Positions 1 through 7,321 of a stretch of DNA of 16,468 nt are shown piece after piece; positions within the stretch are counted from its first letter, which is position 1, and every line of letters starts with the position of its first letter. This stretch comes from an uncultured Collinsella sp. (lineage in GTDB: Bacteria; Actinomycetota; Coriobacteriia; Coriobacteriales; Coriobacteriaceae). The position numbers were made by a program, and so were the translations under genes. The notes below the pieces were generated by a model. That model searched no databases and was not told where the DNA came from. It worked only from the letters and a program-made list of their open reading frames with translations. The DNA is taken from positions 1 to 16,468 of the forward strand of contig USFU01000021.1 of the NCBI GenBank assembly GCA_900554135.1. The letters run 5' to 3'.

Positions 1-108
1 GAGATGCAGGCTGCCGCCGAGGAAGCCGTTGCCAAGTGGCTTGAGGGCAAGACGGTCGTCAAGGCCATCTGCGTGCCTGGCAAGCTGGTCAACCTGGTGG
101 TCAAGTAA
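1..108 (+). CDS. leuS: Leucyl-tRNA synthetase, C-terminal end only (partial)
   Basis: The window opens inside a reading frame that ends with TAA at 106-108. Its 35 visible residues include the stretch [20 protein letters not shown] followed by VVK. The pattern 'GK(T)..K.I.VPGKLVN.VV' is the highly conserved C-terminal end of bacterial leucyl-tRNA synthetase, which charges tRNA-Leu in the cytoplasm. Only this tail of the C-terminal domain is visible, so the catalytic and editing domains cannot be judged. A hairpin with a T run follows 30 bases later, so leuS is probably the last gene of its own transcript and not part of the rimP operon. The identification rests on a short but distinctive tail. 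Confidence 0.85.
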   Translation, partial: EMQAAAEEAVAKWLEGKTVVKAICVPGKLVNLVVK

Positions 109-138
109 GCGCTGCGCGCATAGCTGACATCAAAAAGC

Positions 139-173
139 GAGGGACGATTCCGCAGGGAGTCGCCCCTCTTTTT
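139..173 (+). terminator. Intrinsic terminator after leuS
   Basis: The arms GAGGGACGAT (139-148) and GTCGCCCCTC (159-168) pair over ten positions with one A/C mismatch and one T/G wobble. A run of five T (169-173) follows. This is a classic rho-independent terminator and separates leuS from the rimP operon. Confidence 0.8.
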
Positions 174-258
174 GGTTACGGATACTTGCGACAACACCCA
201 ATTATCCATTTCTTGTGGAGAACCTGTGCTCACGCTGACCTGCGGGTTTGTGTTGTGG

Positions 259-287
259 TTGCACGTTTGTGCAGGTATTGGTATAGT
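259..287 (+). promoter_or_regulatory. Sigma-70-type promoter for the rimP-nusA-infB operon
   Basis: A -35 box TTGCAC (259-264) and a -10 box TATAGT (282-287) are separated by exactly 17 bases. Transcription should start near 293-295. Short inverted repeats overlap the promoter: TGCAC/GTGCA with a 4-base loop (260-273) over the -35 box, and TTTGC/GCAAA with a 2-base loop (287-298) at the expected start. They could be operator half-sites or chance. No start site has been measured; the call rests on box quality, spacing and position. Confidence 0.65.
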
Positions 288-312
288 TTGCTTGCAAATG
301 AAGTTGTAATTG

Positions 313-345
313 AAAGAAGTGGGGTTTCGGCCCCGCTTCTTTTTT
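313..345 (+). terminator. Terminator-like leader hairpin before rimP (possible attenuator)
   Basis: AGAAGTGGGG (315-324) pairs with CCCCGCTTCT (331-340) over ten base pairs with a single T/G wobble and a six-base loop. A T run (341-345) follows, and the flanking A residues at 313-314 can extend the stem into it. This has the full form of an intrinsic terminator, yet it lies between the predicted rimP promoter and the rimP ribosome binding site (354-359). It would release an RNA of about 50 nt. The likely role is attenuation of the operon; it could also mark the end of a small RNA. Confidence 0.7.
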
Positions 346-365
346 GTATGGATGGAGGTGCCGCA

Positions 366-860
366 ATGGTCAAGACCAAGACCGAGCAGGCGATCATCGA
401 CGCGCTCGAGGCCGTTGCTCCCCAGCACGATGTCGACATCGTAGACGTTGAGCTCGTGGGTGCCACCAAGGCTCCCTGCGTGCGTGTGCGTATCGAGGGT
501 GCCGAGGGTCAGAGCCTGTCGCTCAATGACGTCACGGCCAACACCAAATGGGTCGGCGATGTGATTGAGGAGCTCGACCCCATTTCTTCGAGCTATACGC
601 TCGAGGTGTCGAGCCCGGGTATGGCGCGCCCGCTGCGCCGTCCGCGTGACTTTGCCCGCTTTGTGGGCGAGAACTGCGAGCTCACCTCCACCGCCACCGA
701 GGGTCGTCGCAAGTACGCCGGCAAGATTGCCGCCGCCACCGAGACGAACGTGACCCTCGAGCTCGAGGATGGCGAGTCCGTCACCCTCGATTTCTCCGAT
801 GTTAAAAAGTGCAAGTTGAAGCCCACCTATGACTTCAAGCCCGCGAAGGAAGGAAAGTAA
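366..860 (+). CDS. rimP: Ribosome maturation factor RimP
   Basis: RimP binds the 30S subunit during assembly and is needed for efficient 16S rRNA maturation. From the ATG at 366 the protein has 164 residues, close to the family's usual 150-170. The RimP signature LEVSSPGMARPL lies at residues 79-90 and joins the N-terminal alpha/beta domain to the C-terminal SH3-like barrel. The frame is open upstream to an ATG at 186, but that start is rejected: it would place the promoter and terminator hairpin inside the gene, while a good GGAGGT (354-359) sits six bases before 366. The stop at 858-860 is followed one base later by the nusA ATG, so the two are probably translated together. Gene order rimP-nusA-infB is the classic conserved arrangement. 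Confidence 0.96.
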   Translation: MVKTKTEQAIIDALEAVAPQHDVDIVDVELVGATKAPCVRVRIEGAEGQSLSLNDVTANTKWVGDVIEELDPISSSYTLEVSSPGMARPLRRPRDFARFVGENCELTSTATEGRRKYAGKIAAATETNVTLELEDGESVTLDFSDVKKCKLKPTYDFKPAKEGK

Positions 861-861
861 G

Positions 862-2109
862 ATGGCAGCATCCGACATGATGTCCGCCCTGATGGAGCTT
901 TGCCAGGAGAAGCACATCGACCAGCTCTACCTGATCGACCGCCTGGAGCAGTCGCTCGCCAAGAGCTATGCCGAGATCCTGCATCTTGGGTGGGGCGCCA
1001 AGGTGACCATCGACCGCACCACCGGCAAGATCTACGTCTACCGTCTGGAGCCGATCGACGATTCCATGGACGAGGAGGGCAACTTCACCGAGTTCGAGGA
1101 GATCGACGTCACTCCCAAGAACACGAGCCGCATCGCCGCCCAGCACGCCAAGGCCGAGATCAACGCCATCGTGCGCAACTCCGCCCGCGAGCAGATCTAC
1201 GAGGAGTTCTCCGGCCGCATCGGTGACCTCATCAGCGGTACCGTGCTGCAGTCCACTCCCGACTTCACGATCGTCAAGATTCGCGAGGGCGTCGAGGCCG
1301 AGCTTCCGCACTTCGACCAGCGCCGTTACGAGAACGAGCGCAACGAGCGTCCGATGGGCGAGCGCTACCTGCACAACCAGCACATCAAGGCCGTGATTAT
1401 CGACGTTCGCGACCCCAACTCCAACCTGCAGCCGGTTCGTGGCGAGCACAGCCGTCCGCCGATTGTCATCTCCCGTACCCACCCCGAGCTCATGCGTCGT
1501 CTGTTTGAGCAGGAGGTGCCCGAGATCTATGAGGGCACCGTTCAGATCAAGTCGATCGCCCGCGAGCCCGGCCAGCGCTCCAAGGTCGCCGTCCACTCGC
1601 TCGACGATCGCCTGGATCCTGTCGGCGCCTGCGTCGGCCCCAAGGGCAGCCGTGTTCGCGCCGTCGTGGGAGAGCTCCGTGGCGAGCGCGTCGACGTCAT
1701 CCTGTGGGATGCCGATCCGGCCGTTTACGTCGCAAACGCCCTGTCGCCCGCCAAGGTTACCCGCGTTCTCATCGACGAGGAGAAGGCCTACGCCGGCGTC
1801 ATCGTGCCCGACGACCAGCTGTCCCTCGCCATCGGCAAGGAGGGCCAGAACGCCCGTCTCGCCGCGCGCCTGACCGGTTGGCACATCGACATCAAGTCCG
1901 AGACCCTTGCCGCCGACATCCTCAAGAACGTTCCCGTTCACGAGGAGCCCGCCGCCGACCTGATCGGCGACGAGGAGGACGAGGACGTCCGTCGCTGCGA
2001 GTTCGTTTCCGAGGACGGCATCCAGTGCCGCAACCAGGCCCGTCCCGGCTCCCGTTTCTGCGGTGTCCACGACACCGACGCCTTCGATGATGCGGAGGAC
2101 CTGATCTAG
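862..2109 (+). CDS. nusA: Transcription termination/antitermination factor NusA, with a Cys/His-rich tail
   Basis: NusA binds RNA polymerase and nascent RNA and tunes pausing, intrinsic termination and antitermination. The 415-residue protein shows the polymerase-binding N-terminal domain (about 1-118), an S1 domain (about 119-195), KH1 with the loop G259-P-K-G262, and KH2 with I324-G-K-E-G328 followed by [12 protein letters not shown]. After an acidic linker (DEEDEDV) comes an unusual tail with C379, C389, C400 and H403, which looks like a small zinc-binding knuckle. There are no E. coli-type AR repeats. The ATG at 862 is preceded by a purine-rich AAGGAAGGAAAG (847-858) at the end of rimP. 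An alternative start at 877 (MMSALMEL) cannot be excluded. No ylxR or L7Ae-like gene follows, which is unusual for Gram-positive relatives. Confidence 0.97.
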   Translation: MAASDMMSALMELCQEKHIDQLYLIDRLEQSLAKSYAEILHLGWGAKVTIDRTTGKIYVYRLEPIDDSMDEEGNFTEFEEIDVTPKNTSRIAAQHAKAEINAIVRNSAREQIYEEFSGRIGDLISGTVLQSTPDFTIVKIREGVEAELPHFDQRRYENERNERPMGERYLHNQHIKAVIIDVRDPNSNLQPVRGEHSRPPIVISRTHPELMRRLFEQEVPEIYEGTVQIKSIAREPGQRSKVAVHSLDDRLDPVGACVGPKGSRVRAVVGELRGERVDVILWDADPAVYVANALSPAKVTRVLIDEEKAYAGVIVPDDQLSLAIGKEGQNARLAARLTGWHIDIKSETLAADILKNVPVHEEPAADLIGDEEDEDVRRCEFVSEDGIQCRNQARPGSRFCGVHDTDAFDDAEDLI

Positions 2110-2164
2110 CGCGCGGTCGCGCCGGGCGGGTCCCAGCGCATACCCCACGCTCGTTCAGTCTCTA

Positions 2165-2179
2165 GGCACCCAAGGTGCC
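2165..2179 (+). promoter_or_regulatory. Perfect hairpin just upstream of the infB ribosome binding site
   Basis: GGCACC (2165-2170) and GGTGCC (2174-2179) form a perfect six-base-pair stem around a CAA loop. It sits in the 91-base nusA-infB gap, ten bases before the AGGTGA (2189-2194) that serves infB. It has no T run, so it is not a terminator. It may affect translation or be an RNA-processing site; a short stem could also be chance. Confidence 0.4.
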
Positions 2180-2200
2180 AGAAAGGGTAGGTGAAGTCAT

Positions 2201-4915
2201 ATGGCAAAAGTCCGTGTGTCCACCCTGGCCAAAGAGTTCGGCATGACCTCCAAGGAACTGATGGGTCATCTCGCCGAAATGAAGATTCCCGCTAAGTCCG
2301 CTTCCTCCGCCCTGGAGGACGCCTATGTCGCCATGGTCCGCAAGCAGCTCGCCTCGGTGATCGAGGCCCGCGCGAAGGAAGTCGAGGCCGCCAAGCAGGC
2401 CGAGGAGCAGGCAGCCGCCGCCGAGGAGGCAGCACGCGCTGCCGAGGCCGAGCGCGAGCGCATCGCCGCCGAGAAGGCACGCGAGGAGGAGCGCCGCCAG
2501 TTCGCCGCCGCCCAGGCTGCCGAGGAGGCCGCCCGCGCTGAGGCCGAGGCCAAGAAGAAGGCCGAGCAGGAGCGTCTTGCCCGCGAGAAGGAGGAGGCTG
2601 CCCGCGAGGCCCAGCGCCGCGCCGTTCCCGCTTCCGACTCCGGTTCGCGCTTCCGTTCTCTGCTCGACCAGATCGCCGCACAGGAGACCGTGCTCAAGGA
2701 GAAGAAGGACGCCGAGGAGAAAGCCAAGGCCGAGCGCGCTGCCGAGCGCGGCAACCGTCGTGGCGGCAACAACGACCGTCGCGGTGGCCGTCGTAACGAT
2801 CGCAACGCCTCCGACAACAACTCCGAGCGCAACGCCTCCGAGAACCGTCCCCACAGCCATCGCACCAACGCCAGCAACAACGTTGCTGCCGGCATGGACT
2901 TCCCCAATCCCGACAAGCAGGGCAAGGGCAAGAAGCGCAAGGGCGGTCACAACAACGAAGAGGACCACTACAGCCGCATGGCTCGCGAGGCCGAGGAGTA
3001 CAGCCGCGAGAAGGTGCTCGAGGAGGCTCGTGCCGCCGTCGAGGAGGCCTCTCGCGAGTCCACTGGTCGCCGCAAAAAGCGTAAGGAGAAGCGCGAGCGC
3101 GAGGCCGCAAAGGCTCAGGAAGAGCGCAAGATAGAGGAGGCATTGGCCCAGGGCGTGAACCCCGAGGACCTCGACGCCATCAAGGTCTCCCAGGGCGTTA
3201 CCGTCCAGGAGCTCGCCGAGGCGCTCGACGTTCCGGCCAACGACATCATCAAGCGCCTGTTCCTGCTGGGCACGCCGCTTACCATGACGCAGTCCATGTC
3301 TGACGACCTCGTCGAGCTCGTTGCCGACGACCTGGGCCGTCAGATCAAGATCATCACCCCCGAGGAGGAGAACACCTTCTCGTTCTACGACGATCCCGCC
3401 GACCTTAAGCCGCGCGCCCCGGTCGTCACCGTCATGGGCCACGTCGACCACGGCAAGACGAGCCTCCTCGACGCCATCCGTCACACCGGCGTCGCTGCTG
3501 GCGAGGCGGGCGGCATTACGCAGGCCATCGGCGCTTCGCAGGTCATGATTAACGACCGCAAGATCACCTTCATCGATACCCCCGGTCATGCCACCTTTAC
3601 GGCCATGCGTGCCCGCGGCGCCAAGGTGACCGATATCGTCATCCTGATCGTGGCTGCCGACGACGGCGTCATGCCCCAGACCATCGAGTCGATCAACCAC
3701 GCCAAGGCCGCCGGCGTTCCCATCGTCGTCGCCGTCAACAAGATCGATAAGCCGGGCGCCAACCCCGACCGCGTGCGCCAGGAGCTCACCGAGTACGGCA
3801 TCATCCCCGAGGAGTGGGGCGGACAGAACATGTTCGTCAACATCTCGGCCAAGCAGAAGATCGGTATCGACGATCTGCTCGAGACCGTCCTGCTCCAGGC
3901 CGACGTGCTCGAGCTCAAGGCCAACCCCGATACGTTCGCATCGGGCAACGTCCTCGAGGCCAAGCTCGACAAGGGCCGCGGCTCGGTTGCCACCGTGCTC
4001 GTGACCCGCGGCACCCTGCGCGTGGGCGACACGCTGGTCGCCGGCCTCACCTATGGCCGCGTCCGTGCCATGCTCGACCCCAAGGGCAACGCCGTCACCG
4101 AGGCCGGTCCCTCCGATGCCGTCGAGATCCTGGGCCTGCAGTCCGTCCCCAACGCCGGCGATGAGTTCCGCGTGTTCGAGGACGAGCGCGAGGCACGTGC
4201 GCTGGCCGACGAGCGTTCGCTCAAGGCCCGTATCGAGGAGCAGAGCCGCGTGAAGCACGTGACGCTCGAGAACCTCTTCGAGACCATCGCCGACGCCGAG
4301 GTCAAGGAGCTCAACCTGATCATCAAGGCCGATGTCCAGGGTTCCATCGAGGCCCTTCAGGACTCCCTCGACAAGATGGACCAGTCCGAGGTGCGCATCA
4401 ACACGATCCACTCCGCCGTTGGCGCCATTAACGAGACCGACGTCGTCCTGGCCGACGCCTCCAACGCCATCATCATCGGCTTTGGCGTCCGTCCCGACGG
4501 CAAGGCCCGCTCCGCCGCCGAGCGCGAGGGCGTCGAGATCCGTTGCTACGACGTCATCTACAAGTGCCTCGAGGACCTCGACGCTGCCCGCATCGGTATG
4601 CTCAAGCCCACCGAGGTCGAGGTCTCCACGGGTTCCGCAACCGTTCTGGACACCTTCAAGGTGCCCAAGGTCGGTATCGCCGCCGGTGTCCGCGTCGAAG
4701 AGGGCGAGATCGCCGCGACCGATTCCGTGCGCCTGGTGCGCGACGGCATCGTGGTCTTCAATGGCAAGATCGCCTCGATGCGCCACTACAAGGATGAGGC
4801 CAAGAGCCTCAAGAGCGGCTCCGAGGGTGGTATTGGCCTGGAGAACTTCCAGGACATCAAGCCTGGCGACACCATTGAGGGCTACCGCATCGACCAGGTT
4901 GCCCGTACCGAGTAG
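2201..4915 (+). CDS. infB: Translation initiation factor IF-2
   Basis: IF-2 is the GTPase that brings fMet-tRNA to the 30S subunit and promotes subunit joining. At 904 residues it is a full-length, long-form protein. In order: an IF2_N helical domain (about 1-50, [14 protein letters not shown]), a long Ala/Glu/Lys/Arg coiled coil (about 55-150), an Asn/Arg/Gly-rich stretch (183-227), more charged helix, a second IF2_N domain (about 328-375), then the G domain. All G motifs are intact: G413-HVDHGK-T420, D459-TPG-H463, N513-KI-D516 and S549-A-K551. Domains II to IV follow, with the usual '[11 protein letters not shown]' region. A Shine-Dalgarno AGGTGA (2189-2194) supports the ATG at 2201. The stop codon overlaps the ribosome binding site of rbfA. 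Confidence 0.98.
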   Translation: MAKVRVSTLAKEFGMTSKELMGHLAEMKIPAKSASSALEDAYVAMVRKQLASVIEARAKEVEAAKQAEEQAAAAEEAARAAEAERERIAAEKAREEERRQFAAAQAAEEAARAEAEAKKKAEQERLAREKEEAAREAQRRAVPASDSGSRFRSLLDQIAAQETVLKEKKDAEEKAKAERAAERGNRRGGNNDRRGGRRNDRNASDNNSERNASENRPHSHRTNASNNVAAGMDFPNPDKQGKGKKRKGGHNNEEDHYSRMAREAEEYSREKVLEEARAAVEEASRESTGRRKKRKEKREREAAKAQEERKIEEALAQGVNPEDLDAIKVSQGVTVQELAEALDVPANDIIKRLFLLGTPLTMTQSMSDDLVELVADDLGRQIKIITPEEENTFSFYDDPADLKPRAPVVTVMGHVDHGKTSLLDAIRHTGVAAGEAGGITQAIGASQVMINDRKITFIDTPGHATFTAMRARGAKVTDIVILIVAADDGVMPQTIESINHAKAAGVPIVVAVNKIDKPGANPDRVRQELTEYGIIPEEWGGQNMFVNISAKQKIGIDDLLETVLLQADVLELKANPDTFASGNVLEAKLDKGRGSVATVLVTRGTLRVGDTLVAGLTYGRVRAMLDPKGNAVTEAGPSDAVEILGLQSVPNAGDEFRVFEDEREARALADERSLKARIEEQSRVKHVTLENLFETIADAEVKELNLIIKADVQGSIEALQDSLDKMDQSEVRINTIHSAVGAINETDVVLADASNAIIIGFGVRPDGKARSAAEREGVEIRCYDVIYKCLEDLDAARIGMLKPTEVEVSTGSATVLDTFKVPKVGIAAGVRVEEGEIAATDSVRLVRDGIVVFNGKIASMRHYKDEAKSLKSGSEGGIGLENFQDIKPGDTIEGYRIDQVARTE

Positions 4916-4926
4916 GGGGTAGCGCT

Positions 4927-5337
4927 ATGAAGCAAACGCAGGCAACCCGCCGTCTGGGCGAGCAGCTTCGCGAGAAGCTCGGTTATATCCTGCTCTTTGA
5001 GGTTTCCGATCCGCGTCTCGACCTGGTCACCTTGACCGCGGTCGAGGTCGCGGTGGACCGCTCGTTCGCGCGCGTGTACGTGTCGTGCGACGCGAGCCGC
5101 TACGACGAGGTCATGGAGGCGCTCGCCAGCGCCAAGGGCCGCATCCGTAGCCTGTTGGCCCGCTCGCTCGATTGGCGCGTCACGCCCGAGCTCGATTTTC
5201 GCATCGATCGCTCGACCGATGAGGCCGAGCGCATCACGCGCGCGCTGGAAAACGTTCCCGCCACGCTTGCGATCGAAAAGGACGAGGACGGCTATCCAAT
5301 TGCGGATGCCGCCCAGGAGGCAGCTTTAGATGAGTAA
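4927..5337 (+). CDS. rbfA: 30S ribosome-binding factor RbfA
   Basis: RbfA is a small KH-fold protein that binds the 30S subunit and helps process the 5' end of 16S rRNA, especially in the cold. The 136-residue product has the family pattern: an N-terminal helix with 'RRLGEQLREKLGYIL', the segment 'VSDPRLDLVTLTAVEVA', and 'RVTPELDFRIDRS' near residue 85-97. Its ribosome binding site (AGGGGG, 4914-4919) overlaps the infB stop codon, so the two are likely coupled. The last 8 bases overlap the start of nrnA. Its place after infB matches the near-universal infB-rbfA order. Confidence 0.95.
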   Translation: MKQTQATRRLGEQLREKLGYILLFEVSDPRLDLVTLTAVEVAVDRSFARVYVSCDASRYDEVMEALASAKGRIRSLLARSLDWRVTPELDFRIDRSTDEAERITRALENVPATLAIEKDEDGYPIADAAQEAALDE

Positions 5338-6373
5338 TTCCGCCGACCTCGCATCGTGCGAGTCTGCAGATATTCAGCGACGCATCCTCGAGCTCATCGA
5401 GGATGCGTCCTCCATTGCGATTTCGGGACATACGTCTCCCGATGGTGATGCCCTGGGCTCCGTGCTGGGTCTGGGCCTCTCGCTTATGAAGTTTTTCCCC
5501 AACAAGGACATTGCCCTGCTGTTGGCAGACGATGACCCGGTTCCGCGCATCTACCGCTTTATGGAGGGCGCCGACCGTCTGGTGCCGGCATCTGCGTATA
5601 CCGGCAATCCAGACCTGTTCATCTCGGTGGACGTTCCGGTCGTCGAGCGTCTGAGCAACTCCGCCGAGGTGCTCCGCCGCTCGTCGCATGTGGTGTGCTT
5701 CGATCATCATCCGGCGCGCGAGGAATTTGCCGAGCTGAGCCTGAGGTGCGTCGACGCCGCGGCCTGCGCTATGATCATCGACCGATTTTTGGATAATTGC
5801 GGTATTGTGGCTCGCAATGGTGTCGCGACGTGCCTGCTGTGCGGCCTGGTGACCGATACCGGTCGTTTTCAGTACCAAAACGCCGATGCCGCTGCGTTCC
5901 ATGCCGCCTCGCGCCTGGTTGCGCATGGTGCCGATCCGGCGCGCGTTGCGCTCGAGGTCTACCAGAGCATGCGCGTAGAGTTCTTGCATCTCAAGTCCAT
6001 CGTAATGGGCCGCATCAAGACAGTGGCGCACGGTCGCGTGGCATATAGTTATGCGTATCAGAGCGACCTCGAGGCCTGCGGCGTCACTTCGGACGAGTGC
6101 GATGGCCTGGTCGATGTGGTGCGTTCGGTAATGGGCGTTGAGGTCTGTCTGTTCCTAAAGGGCATCGAGGGCGATACCAAGGTGCGCGGCAACCTGCGCT
6201 CCAAAGGTGACCTCGATGTGTCCGAGATCGCTGCCAACTTTGGCGGTGGCGGGCATCATGCCGCCGCCGGCTTTTCCAACAACGGAACGATTCGCGAGAC
6301 GCTCGCCGTGGCACTTCCCATGCTGGCCGAGCTGGTGGGGGAGGATCCCGCTTCGGTGACCGTCGAGCTCTAA
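5330..6373 (+). CDS. nrnA: DHH/DHHA1 phosphoesterase, NrnA-type oligoribonuclease / pAp phosphatase
   Basis: NrnA-type enzymes degrade 2-5 nt RNAs and in many bacteria dephosphorylate pAp or cleave linear dinucleotides. The 347-residue protein carries the Mn-binding motifs of the DHH family: H-T-S-P-D38-G-D40 with ALGS, a 'SVDVP..ER' motif, and D125-H-H127-P. The C-terminal DHHA1 domain contains G305-GGG-H309-H310-AAAGF, the substrate-binding glycine-rich loop. The ATG at 5330 overlaps rbfA by 8 bases and has AGGAGG nine bases upstream. Its position between rbfA and truB is the usual one in Gram-positive bacteria. The exact substrate (nanoRNA, pAp or c-di-AMP product) cannot be decided from sequence. 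Confidence 0.92.
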   Translation: MSNSADLASCESADIQRRILELIEDASSIAISGHTSPDGDALGSVLGLGLSLMKFFPNKDIALLLADDDPVPRIYRFMEGADRLVPASAYTGNPDLFISVDVPVVERLSNSAEVLRRSSHVVCFDHHPAREEFAELSLRCVDAAACAMIIDRFLDNCGIVARNGVATCLLCGLVTDTGRFQYQNADAAAFHAASRLVAHGADPARVALEVYQSMRVEFLHLKSIVMGRIKTVAHGRVAYSYAYQSDLEACGVTSDECDGLVDVVRSVMGVEVCLFLKGIEGDTKVRGNLRSKGDLDVSEIAANFGGGGHHAAAGFSNNGTIRETLAVALPMLAELVGEDPASVTVEL

Positions 6374-6388
6374 CATTTTGGATGGTAC

Positions 6389-7321
6389 ATGGCTCGTCGT
6401 ACGCCTTCTCAATTGAATATGCTGCTCGCCGTCGATAAGCCGGTGGGCTGTACGTCCCACGACGTGGTATCGCAGTGCCGACGCGCCCTCCATGAGCGAC
6501 GCGTCGGCCATGCCGGTACGCTCGACCCCATGGCCTCGGGTGTCATGGTGGTGGGCGTGGGCCAGGCGACCCGTCTGCTGGGCATGCTAACTCTCGATAC
6601 CAAAAGCTATGTCGCCGACATTTCGTTTGGCGTCGAGACCAATACCGATGACGCGGAGGGCGAGGCCGTCCGCACGGTGCCCGTTGCCCCCGAGCTGCGC
6701 GATCTCGCTTACGCCCGTGAGCAGCTCGCCGCTATGCTTGGCCCGCAGATGCAGGTGCCGCCAGCGTTTTCGGCCATCTCGGTCAATGGCGTTCGCGCCT
6801 ATAAGAGTGCTCGCGAGGGCAATGCGGTTGAGTTGCCCCCGCGGCCCGTCGAGGTCTATGCCGCCGACCTGATCGCCGTGGGCGGCGAGGGCGATACGTG
6901 CGTCTGGACCGTGGCGTTTTCGGTAAGCAAGGGCACCTACATTCGCGCGCTTGCTCGCGATCTGGGTCGCGCCTGCGATAGTGCTGCGCATATTTCCGCG
7001 CTGCGCCGTACGGCCTCCGGCGTGGTTTCCATTGGCGCTTGTCATGCGGTAGAGGAACTCTCTGCCGAGTCCGCTGCCGGCTTCGCTCTGGATCCCATCG
7101 CCGCTCTTGGTGCCACGCGTGTCGATTTGCCGGGTAATCTTGCAGACGACCTGCTTTGTGGTCGCCGCATTCCCGTTGAACGCGCGCTTGCGGACTTCAA
7201 TACGTCGAAGGCACCGTTCGCGCTCGTGCTCGATGGGGGATTGAAGGCGCTTGCCCGAATCGAAGGCGGCCGCTTTGTGGTGGAGCACGTTTTTCCGCAG
7301 GCGATCGGCGGTGTTCGATGA
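6389..7321 (+). CDS. truB: tRNA pseudouridine(55) synthase TruB
   Basis: TruB converts U55 to pseudouridine in the T loop of tRNAs and helps tRNA folding. The 310-residue protein shows the catalytic motif H41-A-G-T-L-D46-P, with D46 the nucleophile, the conserved Tyr (Y74 in KSYVADISFG), the motif Q122-V-P-P-AFSAI (usually PPxYSAIK, so Phe and Ser here), and SKGTYIRALARDLG. The ATG at 6389 is preceded only by a weak GGATGG (6380-6385). A second in-frame ATG (6419) immediately before LLAVDKPVG, where many homologues begin, is possible. The stop TGA overlaps the ribF ATG in an ATGA junction. Confidence 0.95.
   Translation: MARRTPSQLNMLLAVDKPVGCTSHDVVSQCRRALHERRVGHAGTLDPMASGVMVVGVGQATRLLGMLTLDTKSYVADISFGVETNTDDAEGEAVRTVPVAPELRDLAYAREQLAAMLGPQMQVPPAFSAISVNGVRAYKSAREGNAVELPPRPVEVYAADLIAVGGEGDTCVWTVAFSVSKGTYIRALARDLGRACDSAAHISALRRTASGVVSIGACHAVEELSAESAAGFALDPIAALGATRVDLPGNLADDLLCGRRIPVERALADFNTSKAPFALVLDGGLKALARIEGGRFVVEHVFPQAIGGVR

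Noticed and set aside
186..365. An N-terminal extension of RimP from an ATG at 186
   Set aside because: It would contain the promoter and the terminator hairpin, has no ribosome binding site and no RimP similarity. The ATG at 366 has a good GGAGGT.
835..2148. A 437-codon minus-strand frame opposite nusA
   Set aside because: It is the same kind of shadow, from GC-rich, C-ending codons in nusA. There is no plausible ribosome binding site or recognisable motif.
2162..4786. An 874-codon open frame on the minus strand opposite infB
   Set aside because: It is a composition shadow. The infB frame almost never uses TTA, CTA or TCA codons, so the opposite frame lacks stops. The predicted product is a low-complexity Gly/Leu/Ala/Asp string with no domain, and infB itself is unmistakable.
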